Of a stretch of DNA of 64,000 nt, positions 46,381 to 57,392 are shown in pieces. The notes beneath the pieces were generated by a model. That model ran no database searches. It saw nothing but the letters and a program-made list of their open reading frames with translations, and was not told where the DNA came from. The stretch covers positions 11,714,001 through 11,778,000 of the forward strand of contig CM074863.1 in the NCBI GenBank assembly GCA_037501455.1. The letters are read 5' to 3'. Numbering within the stretch: the stretch's first letter is position 1; each line of letters opens with the position of its first letter. Both the position numbers and the translations under genes were made by a program. The DNA is from Lantana camara (Eukaryota; Streptophyta; Magnoliopsida; Lamiales; Verbenaceae).

Positions 46381-47010
46381 TGTCCAGTTAAACGGGTATA
46401 ATATGTAATTGGATGGGGACTTTGTCCAGTTAAACGGGTTTAATGCGTAATGGGATGCGGACTTTGTCCAGTTAAACCGGGTTAATGCGTAATGAGATGG
46501 GGACTTTGTCCAGTTAAACGGGTATAATGCATAGTGGGATGGGGACTTTGTCCAGTTAAACCGGGTTAATGCGTAATGGGATGGGGACTTTGTCCAGTTA
46601 AACTGGTATAATGCGTAATGGGATGGGGACTTTGTCCAGTTAAACAGGTTTAATGTGTAATAGGATGGGGACTTTGTCCAGTTAAACGGGGTTAATGCAT
46701 AATGGGATGGGGACTTTGTCTAGTTAAACGGGGTATAATGCGTAATGGGATGGGGACTTTGTCCAGTTAAACCAGGTTAATGCGTAATGGGAAGGGGACT
46801 TTATCCAGTTAAATGGGTATAATACGTATTCGGATGGGGACTTTGTCTAGTTAAACCGGGTTAATACGTAATGGGATGGGGACTTTGTCCAGTTAAACCG
46901 AGTTAATACGTAATGGGATGGGGACTTTGTCCAGTTAAACGGGTATAATGCGTAATGGGATGGGGACTTTGTCCAGTTAAACGTGTATAATGCGTAATGG
47001 GATGGGGTGA
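46376..47010 (+). repeat. 42-bp tandem array, about 15 copies
   Basis: The unit is GGGATGGGGACTTTGTCCAG followed by TTAAACGGGTATAATGCGTAAT, with exact 42-bp spacing between successive GGACTTTGTCC words (for example 46419, 46461, 46503). Copies vary mainly at the ACGGGTATAATG segment. A reverse-complement array lies at 47372-47650 and 47872-48065. Confidence 0.9.
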
Positions 47011-47371
47011 GTATCATTATTGTAATATTCTTGTCCACAACATTACACTTATGATAATCATTCAATCTTGAGTTTCATTACTATAATATACTTGTCCACA
47101 ACATTACACTTATGATAATCATTCAATCTTGAGTTTCATTACTATAATATTCTTATTCACAACATTACACTTATGATAATCAATCAATCTTAAGTTTCAT
47201 TACTGTAATATTCTCGTGATAATCAATCAATCTTGAGTATCATTACTGTAATATTTTTGTCCACAACATTACACTTACGATAATCAATCAATCTTGAGTA
47301 TCATTATTGTAATATTCTTGTCCACAACATTACACTTATGATAATCAATCAATCTTAAGTATCCTTACTGT
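47011..47371. repeat. About 60-bp tandem repeats separating the inverted arrays
   Basis: About six copies of a unit containing TTCTTGTCCACAACATTACA, CTTATGATAATCAATCAATC and TTGAGTTTCATTACTATAAT. The same unit recurs at 47651-47871. Confidence 0.85.
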
Positions 47372-47650
47372 CCTATTATGCATTAAACCCGTTTAACTGG
47401 ACAAAGTTCCCATCCCATTACGCATTATACCCGTTTAACTGGACAAAGTCCCCATCCCATTACGCATTACCCGTTTAACTGGACAAAGTCCCTATCCCAT
47501 TACGCATTAACCCGGTTTAACTGGACAAATTCCTCATCCCATTACGCATTATACCCGTTTAACTGGACAAAGTCCTCATCCCGTTACGCATTAACCCGGT
47601 TTAACTGGACAAAGTCCCCATCCCATTACGCATTAACTCGGTTTAACTGG
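47372..47650 (-). repeat. Inverted 42-bp array, block 1
   Basis: About seven units reading CATCCCATTACGCATTA and CCCGTTTAACTGGACAAAGT, the reverse complement of the array at 46376-47010. The two can fold into a hairpin with arms of several hundred base pairs. Confidence 0.88.
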
Positions 47651-47871
47651 ACAAAGTCCACAACATTACACTTATGATAATCAATCAATCTTGAGTTTCA
47701 TTAATATAATTTTCTTGTCCACAACATTACACTTATGATAATCAATCAATCTTGAGTTTCATTACTGTAAATTCTTGTGATAATCAATCAATCTTGAGTA
47801 TCATTACTGTAATATTCTTGTCCACAACATTACACTTATGATAATCAATCAATCTTGGGTATCATTACTAT
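47651..47871. repeat. Second block of the about 60-bp repeats
   Basis: About four units of the same ACATTACACTTATGATAATC family as 47011-47371, in the same orientation, placed between two inverted 42-bp blocks. Confidence 0.85.
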
Positions 47872-48065
47872 CCTATTACGCATTAAACCCGTTTAACTGG
47901 ACAAAGTCTCCATCCCATTACGTATTATACCCATTTAACTGGACAAAGTCCCCATCCCATTACGCATTATACCGGTTTAACTGGACAATGTTGCCATCCC
48001 ATTACACATTAAACCCGTTTAACTGGACAAAGTCCCCATCCCATTACGCATTAAACCCGGTTACA
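47872..48065 (-). repeat. Inverted 42-bp array, block 2
   Basis: About five units of the reverse-complement 42-bp repeat, ending at CCCGGTTACACTAGACCC where the pattern breaks. The block 47651-48065 looks like a duplicate of 47011-47650. Confidence 0.88.
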
Positions 48066-48338
48066 CTAGACCCAATTTTAAAAAAAATAAAATATGCAAA
48101 GCCAAAATAGACTCCTTCCAATTTAAAAAAAATATATATATATATAAAATAGAACAACAGTCAGTTACAACATAGAATATATACAAAGGTAAAATAGACT
48201 CCTTCCAAAGAGAGAGAGCATCCTTCCAGATCTAGCATCACCAAAATCTCGCTCAATCTTCATTTTCTGCTCGAACACAAATCACAGAAATGTGATTAGA
48301 ATCCCGAATTCAATAACATACTCAGCAATTACAAAAAT
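48066..48338. other. 3' flank of MULE-3 fragment
   Basis: Contains AGACTCCTTCCAA twice (48109, 48197) and a short (TA)n. No gene. Confidence 0.45.
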
Positions 48339-49231
48339 TCAGTTTAACACAGGTGCCCTGCATGTTCTTTTGTTCTGACCAGATCTTTTACATGATGAGC
48401 ACACTATAACACCTTTGACGACTTGCGACGGGAACCTAGTTCTCCTCGGACGACCAGGTTGAGGCCTGACATCCGATGGCCTTATCTGAACAACTAAGTT
48501 TGAGTCCATGTCAGTATTTGGTACAGGGAAAATAATGTTTTCATACGATTTTCTATACATTTCAATTGAATAAGCTTCATCACAGAAATCGTAGACCGAC
48601 CACCCTTTCTTGTCAATGCACGCACAAGTATGCTTGCATGGAAGCTTTAAGACCTGCAGGTAATTACAAGAACATTCACGTTTGCCAAGGTCTACGGTGT
48701 GCTGAATTTTCCCTTCATTCACCTCAAATGTCACTGAGTCTTCTCGCACGACATCCAAGCATCTCCCTGCTTCAAATTCAGCCTTAACCATTACCTCTAT
48801 ATCCATACAGAGTCGTGTTTACCATTCATGAAAGTGCTTCCGTCTAGTGCACATCATGGTCATGATCTGCTGTCTTATCCGGTCAATCAAAGCTATAATT
48901 GGGAGTGATCTCGCATCCTTCACCCAACCGTTCCAAGACTCAGCAAGATTGTTATTGATAATACCAAATCGATTGTCGGGAAATAATGAATTGGCTCAAT
49001 TTTCAGGTTGTGACTTATCTAAGAAGTCTGCGGACAAAGGCGCATAAGCGGAAGCATTGAATACATTGGTCCAATGTTTTTTGTTGTATTTGGGGTAATG
49101 CTTTCTAAGGACCTGAGTTCTGAAGTTATCCACCAAATGTCTCAGGCATAAGGCATGTTGAGATCCTGGAAATACCCGTGGCACATACGTAACAAGTCCT
49201 GGATGCTTGTCGGAGAAGAACGTGTACTGTA
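48339..49231 (-). pseudogene. MULE-3 transposase, C-terminal half (minus strand)
   Basis: Starts abruptly at the LTR break with FFSDKHPGLVTYVPRVFPGS, then HALCLRHLVDNF and the third catalytic glutamate (NNLAESWNGWVKDARS). The SWIM finger (RECSCNYLQVLKLPCKHTCA) and a C-terminal knuckle at SSCKRSGQNKRTC follow, ending at 48339. Its sequence differs clearly from MULE-1 and MULE-2. Two in-frame stops (TGA near 48997 and TAA near 48817) and the missing first half make it inactive. The knuckle has Gln where the CCHC histidine is expected. Confidence 0.83.
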
Positions 49232-50729
49232 TGAGAAGATTCCTAAATGGGAAAGGAAGTTTCTATTTCAGGAAATGGAAACTTCCAAATTAGGAAATAT
49301 CTCACGAGTCATTGATGTGATTAATTGATCCTTAGACTTGAGGTTCCATGTCACTTTATGAGTTAACTCTGTAGTCTTAGGTATAAGCTTTAAAGGGTGT
49401 CGCCTTAGACAACTGATTCAAGGCTTATGCTGGGGTTGCACAAGTGACTCAAGAAAGTGAATGAGAATCACGAAAGGACCTACACTTGCGTTTGCAAGGT
49501 GATCTCTTATTGTGTAAGTCATTCATATGCCATATGGAGTCTTTGGCCAAGGCAGTAGATCAAGACATCAAGAAAAGGGTTTCTTGGATTGAGATCAAAT
49601 GGATATGAAATACACTTAGCTTTAAGACCAGATTATTAGGGTTCTGATTATTCCCTTAGCCTAGATCATGGTTGAGAGATAGTAAGTAGGAGGATTGTAT
49701 CTCACATGAATCAATGACTTAAAGGTTCTGTCGAATCGATACATTTCAATTCAGCTAGGGGTTAAACACCTGTTGCTAGACTATGGTCGTTTAATATGTG
49801 GACTGATTAATTAATTAGTGAATTAATTAATTAGGGTCACTGCTAATTGAATTGAGAACCTAAAGGGTCACACACAACAACTTGGTTACATGAGTTGAGG
49901 ATTTAAAATGATTAAACGAGTTGATCATACCTAGAAGGTTCCACACGTGTGAAACCACACGTGTGGGTCACGTGAGGAGCGCGTGTCCTTGGGACACGTG
50001 TCTCACACGTGTATATATATATATTGTATAATGAAATGTGTTAATTATTTAATAGACTTTGGTTTAATTTTGAATTAAAAAGAAAGTCTTGTTTTGGAGA
50101 AAAATAATATAGTTAATTAATTACGAATTAATTAATTAGATAAATAAGTTATTTATTTATTAATAAATAAAGTACAATAATATCCAAAAGGGTTTGGATA
50201 TTTTAGCTCTCTTAAAAGTTGATTTGAATAAGAATTCAAAGTCAAAGTTGGAATTACTTGATGATCAAGTAATAAGAGAGAGAGGGACCAAATCCTTAGT
50301 CCATAAAGACTAGGATCGGCCGCCCCTCCTCTTGGCTATATATAGGGGAGCTCGAGCTCCCCTTGATGATTGATTGAATTTTTTTGGTTCATGTGTTGAA
50401 CACCATCCTTTCTCCAAGATAAAGTAAACCCTAGGTTAAGCCTAAACACTAACTAGAGAACTAGCATCCTTACTAGTTAGATTGTAGTCAAGTTGGTGGA
50501 CTATCTCTAGAGAGCTTCCAGTTAGAAGTTTTGAAGATTCGAGTTTTACCAAGGAGAGGGGATCAAGCCGCGAGAAGAGCGTTCTTGGGTGGCTTGAAAC
50601 GCTTTAAGAAAGATTATTGAAAAGTAAGTTTCTAATCTCTACAAATTTGGATTCACGATTGCGAGTATTCGATCCTTTTGTGGGAAAATTTTTAAATTTC
50701 CGCTGCTTTCTGATTCCTGTTTTCCAACA
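49232..50729 (+). mobile_element. Copia LTR copy A3, right piece
   Basis: Matches 21995-23832 of the 3' LTR (TTCCTAAATGGGAAAGGAAG onward) and ends TTTTCCAACA, followed by ATACA, the TSD partner of 24657-24661. It is more diverged than the other two LTRs, and the part corresponding to 23340-23690 is mostly absent. It carries the ACGTG cluster (49943-50012) and TATA box (50337-50346). Confidence 0.88.
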
Positions 50730-52582
50730 ATACAACATGAACAAAAACTACAATTCAGTAGATTCCAGATGTACAGGGCAAAGAAGAAGGTGAAGAGTTG
50801 GCTAGCAGGTACTATTTCTCAACAATATTGTCTCTTATACAGTTATATTGGTGAGATTCTTAGAAGTAGCCCTGACACAACTGTGAAATTAAAAACAAAG
50901 GTTGATAATGGTGAAGAAATATTCAAGAGATTATACATTTGTTGGGGTCCATTGAAAAAGGGGTTATTGGATGGTTGTAGGCCTATTATTTGTGTAGATG
51001 GTTGCCGCTTGAATACTGAATGTGGGGGTATACTGTTAGTGGCTGTAGGGATTGATCCAAATAATTGTTTATACCCATTTGCCTATGCAATTGTTGAGAA
51101 GGAGAAGAGTTCTACATGACAATGGTTTTTGGAATTGATAATGAAAGATCTTGGCATCAGAGGTGATCACTCAGATTGGGTAATTATGTCAGATAAAAAA
51201 AAAGGAATCATAGATGCAGTTGATACATTGCTTCCCAATGCTGAGCATAGGTTTTGTGTGATGCATCTATATAACAACTTCAAAATTTCACATAAGGGGT
51301 TAGCCTTGAAGCAGATTGTGTGGAGAGCAGCCAAAGCCACTAGAGTATCTGAATTTGAGACAATCATCAGAGATCTCAGAGATAAAGATCTAGAGGCATT
51401 CAAATGGCTGGCCAAAAGACCTGCTGCTCACTGGTCCAGAGCCTATTTCAGGTGTTTATCTAAATGTGATATCTTGCTGAATAACTTTTGTGAAAGTTTT
51501 AATTCTTTGATAGTTAAGGCTAGAAGTCTGGCATATATGCTTGAAAACATAAGAATGACTCTGATGAAAAGGATCTATGTTAAGAGGGATGAAATGAGAT
51601 CACTAAACTCAGACATTTGCCCTAACATAGATAAGATTTTAGAAGAAAACAAAAAGAACAGTATGAACTACATGTCACACTGGAATGGGCATGATCAATT
51701 TGATGTTCTTGGTTGTTGGGGAGACAAATTTAAAGTCCATTTAGGTGAGAAAACATGTGGTTGTAGGGCTTGGCAGTTATCCGGTATACCATGTCCACAT
51801 GCAATTTCTGCCATATGGTTCATGCATAAGAAGTCTGAAGACTTTGTTGATGATTGCTATCACAAAGACACATTTATGAGAGTTTACAACCATCTTATGG
51901 TGAGTTTGAATGGTCCGGATGAATGGATAAAAATTATGAAAAAGTTGAGACCTTCAGTTAAAGAAAACCTACCTGGTAGGTTAAAACAACAAAAGAGAAG
52001 GAAAACTGTTGATGAGATTGCACAGGATAAAGCCAAGAAAAGAAAGTAATTGCCTACTGGAACTGGTGATCATGTTGGTCAGTTAGGGAAGCAAGGAATG
52101 GTCATGAAATGCAGGATGTGTGGTACTGCAGGTCACAACAAACGGGGTTGCAAACAGAATCCCAAGAATCAGCACATCCCTGACAGGGTAGAAGTACCTC
52201 CGGGACCATCAAAGACCAAAAAAATGGTAAGTCATTCACTTGTTATTCAGTTCCAAATACATTCATCTCCAATTCCAATTATTGATATTTGTTGTTGAAT
52301 TAGGGCTCAAAAAAGAAGGCTTCAACTGCCCCTTCACAAGTAAGTCTCACATCAACCAGAAGAATCACAAGAAGCTGCTCTGTGACACTCCAGACACAAC
52401 AACCAGGTGACACACATACTGCAAGTCAGAGATCAACAACACAAGCTCCAAAGAAACTCACACCAACAAGGAAAAAATTTGGAACTTCATCAAACAAAAC
52501 AGGCTCATCAAGAACTCCAACAAGGAAAATATACATCTCAAAGTTCAAGCCACCAGGAAAAGCAAAGGGGAAGCTTGACTAG
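50730..52582 (+). pseudogene. MULE-1 transposase, catalytic and C-terminal part
   Basis: Continues from 24661. The catalytic core has all three acidic positions: CVDGCRLNTECGG, IMSDKKKGI and NNFCESFNSL. The CVMHLYNNFK helix region and SWIM finger (CGCRAWQLSGIPCPHA) follow. After the stop at 52047-52049 come a CCHC knuckle (CRMCGTAGHNKRGC, about 52110-52151), introns with GTAAGT donors at 52227 and 52340, and a basic Ser/Thr-rich tail ending at 52582 (GKAKGKLD). It is broken by TGA 51117-51119 and TAA 52047-52049, each a single-base change from a sense codon, plus the N-terminal damage and insertions. Of the three MULEs it is the best preserved. Confidence 0.88.
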
Positions 52583-52859
52583 TTGTTTAGTTAATGTGTT
52601 TTTTGCCAATGCAGATGTTGTGTACATTTAGGGTAGTTTTTGTCCCTGAACATGTGTTGTTTTGTTATCCTTTGTACACAAACATACTTGATCAGTTTGA
52701 ATGAATGAAAATTATTTCTGCATATTCCTAGCCAATTTGCATTCCAATAGCATTTCATTGAGATGATGTGAAAGTTACATTACAACATTAACATTAAATA
52801 CACCAAGCCGGTTCAGACAGTTTGTCCAAACAAAATATGGTTACACATATCCAACCTTA

Positions 52860-53285
52860 CTACAACAACAAGATATAGCTTACAACAGCAATTACAGCAA
52901 CCCACACTATTATGGAAACTGGTATGCCTTTTCTATTCATTCTATTGTCAGTTTCATCATCACGGCCATGGATTCTTTCCTCCTTTTCACCTTCAAGATT
53001 ATTGATTCTCCTCAGGAGTCCTGGTATAATCTGCCTAGAACGCTCGCACATCGGAGGGTCAATCCACACGAAGAAATTGCACCCCCTTGGTGCCTAACAC
53101 AGATTGAGAAGCAACACAGCTCAGATTTAGGGAGGAAGAGGGTGTCAATTCAAATCAAAGCAACAAATACTTACACGAAAATTCTCACAAGAAATGTATA
53201 GTCTTCCCGGGTTCAAGTCTGTCCAAGATGTTCTTTGCATAACGTGCCTTCCACAGTTGCAGTTGCCATCGTCGCCCCTCTCCAT
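52860..53285 (-). CDS. GRF-type zinc-finger protein with C-terminal membrane anchor (MULE-1 accessory gene)
   Basis: Two exons, 53285-53175 and 53093-52860, join in phase to give 114 residues. Exon 1 starts MERGDDGNCNCGRHVMQRTS and includes TDLNPGRLYISCENFR. Exon 2 continues APRGCNFFVWIDPPMCERSR, QIIPGLLRRINN. The conserved Cys, NPGR, C..F..WIDPP pattern is that of GRF zinc fingers. A charged stretch (GEKEERIHGRDDETDNRMNR) and a single hydrophobic segment at the C-terminus (VSIIVWVAVIAVVSYILLL) complete it. The donor is GTAAGT. The gene is intact as read, converges on the transposase gene (277 bp between stops) and lies inside the MULE-1 terminus at about 53590. GRF fingers bind nucleic acid in other proteins; the role in a MULE is unknown. 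Confidence 0.78.
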
Positions 53286-53469
53286 TGTGTTTGCTTTCTC
53301 TGGAGCTAAAATGAGGAATTAGGGTTCGTCTGGTATGAAATTCATCAAGGATTGGGGATTATAACATATGGTACCTGAATGGACAAAAATACCCTCAATA
53401 AAATCACGCATAAGTCACGTGGATGGCTTCAGATTGAATATTCCACGAACATGCCGCCGGAAATATAAA

Positions 53470-53590
53470 AAAAGGGGCAAAGTGTTAGGTTTTGCAAACG
53501 TAAAGGGAAAAAACGCACCGATTTGAATTTGAGGGGGGAAAGCGCACAACCCCCAGAGGTTGGGGGTGACTGGAATTAGCCCCTTTTTTT
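53470..53590. repeat. Probable right terminal repeat of MULE-1
   Basis: On the minus strand GGGGCTAATTCCAGTCACCC, then CCAACCTCTGGGGG and a pyrimidine-rich stretch lead towards the GRF gene. The host gene's leader begins soon after 53590. The other end is outside the window, so the terminus cannot be proven. Confidence 0.45.
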
Positions 53591-53963
53591 AGCAAGAAAT
53601 ACTATGTATGTAATTACTTGAAGTTTTGTGGGTCAAATTGCAAATAGTAGAACTTCTCCTTTCGACTTTTATTGTACTAATATATTTTCTTCCCCCGATT
53701 TCCCCCGATTGAACTCTCTTCCGAATTCAGTCCAAAATTCTCTGCTCTCTCGCCTCTGATCTGTGTCAACTCGCTTGCAAACTCACATATAGATTCCTGG
53801 TGAGCTAGATGCACGCAGTTCGGTGCATATCTCCTTATATGGAAGTCTTTTGATTTGTTTTTTTTCTTCTCAGATTTCCTCAGCATGATTAAAGCTTAGG
53901 AACCGGAGAATTGTTTTTGCTTATTAATTTTGTGTTTTGATTATCAGAGGCGAGGGAGGGAAG
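53591..53963 (+). promoter_or_regulatory. Promoter and 5' leader of the VTI1-like gene
   Basis: The pyrimidine-rich direct repeat CTTCCCCCGATTTCCCCCGATT lies at about 53691-53710. A possible 5'-UTR intron runs from TG/GTGAGC (about 53799) to TTATCAG (about 53948), just before the ATG at 53964. No clear TATA box. The MULE-1 end lies within about 370 bp of the start codon. Confidence 0.45.
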
Positions 53964-56297
53964 ATGAGTCAGGTGTACGAAGGATATGAAAGGCAGTACT
54001 GTGAACTGTCGGCAAATTTGTCTCGGAGATGCAATTCTGCTGCTTCTCTTCCAGATGGAGGTACCTTGAAGTGATTGGATTTTAATAATTTCGTGGTTAA
54101 ATTAATGGATAATTATGTGATTTGATTCTGTGCAGTTGTGCCGTTTCTGTTATATTGCATTATTTTGCAGTGGAGGCCTTAATATTAGTTTGCTTTTATC
54201 ATTTTTCTTGATGTTCCTGAGGCCAGCCTTAGTTTTCATTTTATGGATTTGTTGAGATCGTACAGTTTCTACTGTTTTATCTATAAAATCGGCATTAGAA
54301 AAATCAGGAAGTGCTAGGATTTGAGCGTTTAGGCACTCTTGATTGTTGCTGAACGATTTGGGTGAATGATGCCTCTCGAATTAGTGTTTTTTGCTATTTT
54401 TTAAGCCTTTTGGAGCTAAAAACTAAAGACCTTGGTTTTAGTTTCTGCCAACTGTCGACGTTAACGACCTTTAAACTGATTGAAGTCAATTAGTTTCAAG
54501 AAGATGTCCTAGAGAGCCACAATAGTGAGATGTGCGAGGAGGAATGGTGCCATGTTGATACACCCAGCCTTGCTCTCATGTAACAGTATCAATGCTTCAT
54601 ATTTGTATTATAATGGGCTTACACCGGACAAATGGTGTCACTGACGACTGATTATCTATGGAGTTATCTCTTCGAAAATACTTTTTCAGCACGTGTTCTG
54701 GCATCTAATTTTGTAGACTTGAGACTAGAATTCTAGACAATTTAATTCAAAGTGGAAATATGTTACATTTTATTGATTCCCAACCCTATGCTTCAGGTTA
54801 ATTGCATGTGGTTTCAAAATGTCCATTCTTTCCATAAATTGCGAAAATATTTGAAATAGAAGTTTTAAGTTCTTTGAATATGTCCTGCTAGTAAAATTTT
54901 ATGTCTGTTCTCATTCATGTTTAATGTTAAACTCCTGTCCTGATAAATTATGGAAAGTGAGATGGGAGCAGAGCATCAGCCATCTTAATATTCTATCTTA
55001 GATGTATCATGATATCTTCCTAGACTGTCAATTTGATGCCTTTGTTTGGTTCCATGAAATATATTACTGTGGGGCATCCTTCATCTATGGGCTATTTCAT
55101 AACTAAAACAACATACAGCATTATTCTTTCTGAAATGACCTGGGGCAGTAATGTTTGTCAATAAACTTTTGCCATTTGCAATTCATCCGCTGTGTGCTGT
55201 GATTAATATTTCATAATGTTCTGTAGAGAAAAGAAAACAGGAGATTGATGAGTTACTAGCAGGCCTGGATGAAGCCGATGGTTTGGTAATGCATGACCTA
55301 ATCTTTCAGTCACTACGCACTTGAAAGTATGCTGATTTTAAATCCTAAATGCATATTCTATTTCCTAGATTCGAAAAATGGATCTTGAGGCTAGAAGTTT
55401 ACAACCAAGCTTGAAAGCTACCTTACTTGCTAAGCTTAGGGAATACAAATCTGATCTGACTAAGTTGAAAAGGGAAGTGAAGAAACTGTCTATGCCTACA
55501 TCCGGTCGGCCATCTTATGAAGATTTAGAAGCTGGAATGGGTGGTGCACATGAGGTACATGGAAATTGTATTACCTAGATGCATGCATCATGCATTTATT
55601 TTACATATAAGTATTTTGTTGGTCTTTGCTATCTTGCGTGGTAATTGATTTTGAGGCCTATGGTCAAAGGAGATGAGTGATGCTAAATTATGGAGGTTAG
55701 AGTGTATGATGCTGTCCCTTTATTCTTCTTATTTTAAGATTATCTCCTTTTTTTCGATATTCTAACCCTGGCTTCCATACGTGCCTTCTCCTTGAGATCT
55801 CTGACTTATTATTCTACCAAATAATGTTGATAGGCTTCCACAAATCAAAGGGAGAGATTGGAAATGTCAACTGAGAGGCTGAATCAATCAACTGACAGAC
55901 TCAGGGAAACCCGTAGGGTTGCACTGGAGACTGAAGATCTTGGGGTATCAATCCTTGAAGATTTGCATCAGCAACGCGAAACTCTCTTGCATTCCCACAA
56001 AAAGGTTTACTACTTTAACCTTCATTTATCACCCAATCTTACACAATGTGCCCTATACTTTGCTGCCAATCTCTAACTCGAACATACTTCCACGATTTTT
56101 GCTGCATTAGAGTGTAATTCTGGCCATTTTCTTTCCATTTGCAGCTCTCCGATGTGGACAACGCCATCGATAAAAGTAAAAAGGTGTTGACTTCCATGTC
56201 AAGAAGGATGAGCCGGAATAAATGGATTGTTGGCTCCGTAATTGCTGCACTTATCCTGGCTATCATTGTTGTCCTGTATTTCAAGATTTTTCACTGA
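53964..56297 (+). CDS. VTI12: VTI1-type v-SNARE (VTI12-like), 5 exons
   Basis: Exons 53964-54060, 55227-55285, 55369-55554, 55834-56004 and 56145-56297 give 221 residues, the usual length. The start MSQVYEGYERQYCELSANLS is the conserved N-terminus of the Vti1 Habc domain, followed by IRKMDLEARSLQPSLKATLL and LREYKSDLTKLKREVKKL. The Qb-SNARE helix covers about 130-195 (ETEDLGVSILEDLHQQRETL, AIDKSKKVLTSMSRRM). A C-terminal membrane anchor follows (WIVGSVIAALILAIIVVLYF) and the chain ends KIFH. All junctions have GT-AG ends and keep phase. Vti1 proteins sit on trans-Golgi and prevacuolar membranes and pair with syntaxins in vacuolar and endosomal transport. Sequence favours VTI12 over VTI11 (for example EARSLQPS, KVLTSMSRRM), but paralogue assignment needs a tree. 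Polyadenylation signals (AATAATAATAAAG) are near 56563. Confidence 0.95.
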
Positions 56298-57392
56298 ATT
56301 TCCCACAATTTTCAGTTGGCATGTATCTTGTGGTGTGGCTATTTGTGTATACTGCTTGAAAACGAAGTTGTACAGCATCATTGGTAGTGCTGCTGGAGCC
56401 AATGACCCTTAGTTCAAATTGTACGCCTGGTTTTCGGCTTTCCCCAGTTCAGTTTATGAAATCATAATCCGTAATGTTTATGTAATTGTTGGTGATTCGT
56501 GCCCTATATATTCGAGACTTCCGAGTATATCACATGTAAAGTAATAACTCATTTTTAAGAAAAATAATAATAAAGAAAAACGGAAAAGCTTTTTGAAAGA
56601 TTTATATGCTCAAAGGCTTCGTTGAAGGAGAGTGTTTGGCCAAGTTCATTTTAAAACGAAACTTTTTTAACATATTTATCTCTATATCTCTTCAGCCTTT
56701 CTGATTTCTGAGTTATCTATGTTTGAGAGGGTGTTCGACTAAGTTTATTTTAAAAGTGAACTATCCGATTTATAATATTCTCAGTATTTAATTAATGCTA
56801 AATTTTATTTCTGGAAACAAGAGTCATGAAATAAAAAGTGTGTTAAATTTTAGAAATAAATTAGGAACATGAAATAATATCTTAAACCATTTCTTAGTTA
56901 GACTTAGACACCATCCAATTCCTTAATCACCCTATCTCCTGTTTTAGATATTGGCTTTGATCTTATTTAAAGTTAGATATTGGCTTTGGATCTTATTTTA
57001 AATTTGTGTTTCGTCTCCTTATTGTATTTCATCTCTATCTCATAGATTTTCTGTTTTAAAATTGTATTTCACTCGCATTTTTAAGTTTTATGTTTGTATC
57101 AGTATCACTGACATTTTTAAGATTAGGAGAAATATCACAAGCAGTGCAGCCATATTAATCACAACGGCAAATTGAAAAAGACAAATTTGGGGAAGCAGAG
57201 AAGGTCACACAAAAAACTTATTATTTGCGAGAGAACATAACCATACACCGATGATATGTTGTGACTTGTGAGGTAAGGCATCTGTAGCATGCCGCTACAA
57301 ATAAAAAACCATCCGAAAACAGAAAACAACTCAAATAACTTGGTTTTTTGAGTGATCATCAAAACCAACTAAAACCGCAAAAACTACTTCAT
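56298..57392. other. Convergent 3' flanks of the SNARE and cupin genes
   Basis: Contains the 3' UTR of the SNARE gene (to about 56580), plain AT-rich DNA with a repeated TTTATTTTAAAA-type segment (56650, 56745), and the 3' UTR of the cupin gene (about 57130-57392). No other gene. Confidence 0.55.

Noticed and set aside
46376..48065. Repeat array resembling a CRISPR array
   Set aside because: The 42-bp units are head to tail without unique spacers, occur in both orientations, and the DNA is plainly plant nuclear; there is no cas gene.
46847..48110. Open frames with repeated SPSHYAL-FNWTK peptide units
   Set aside because: They arise because 42 is divisible by three; they exist only as translation of the tandem repeat and lack a start context.
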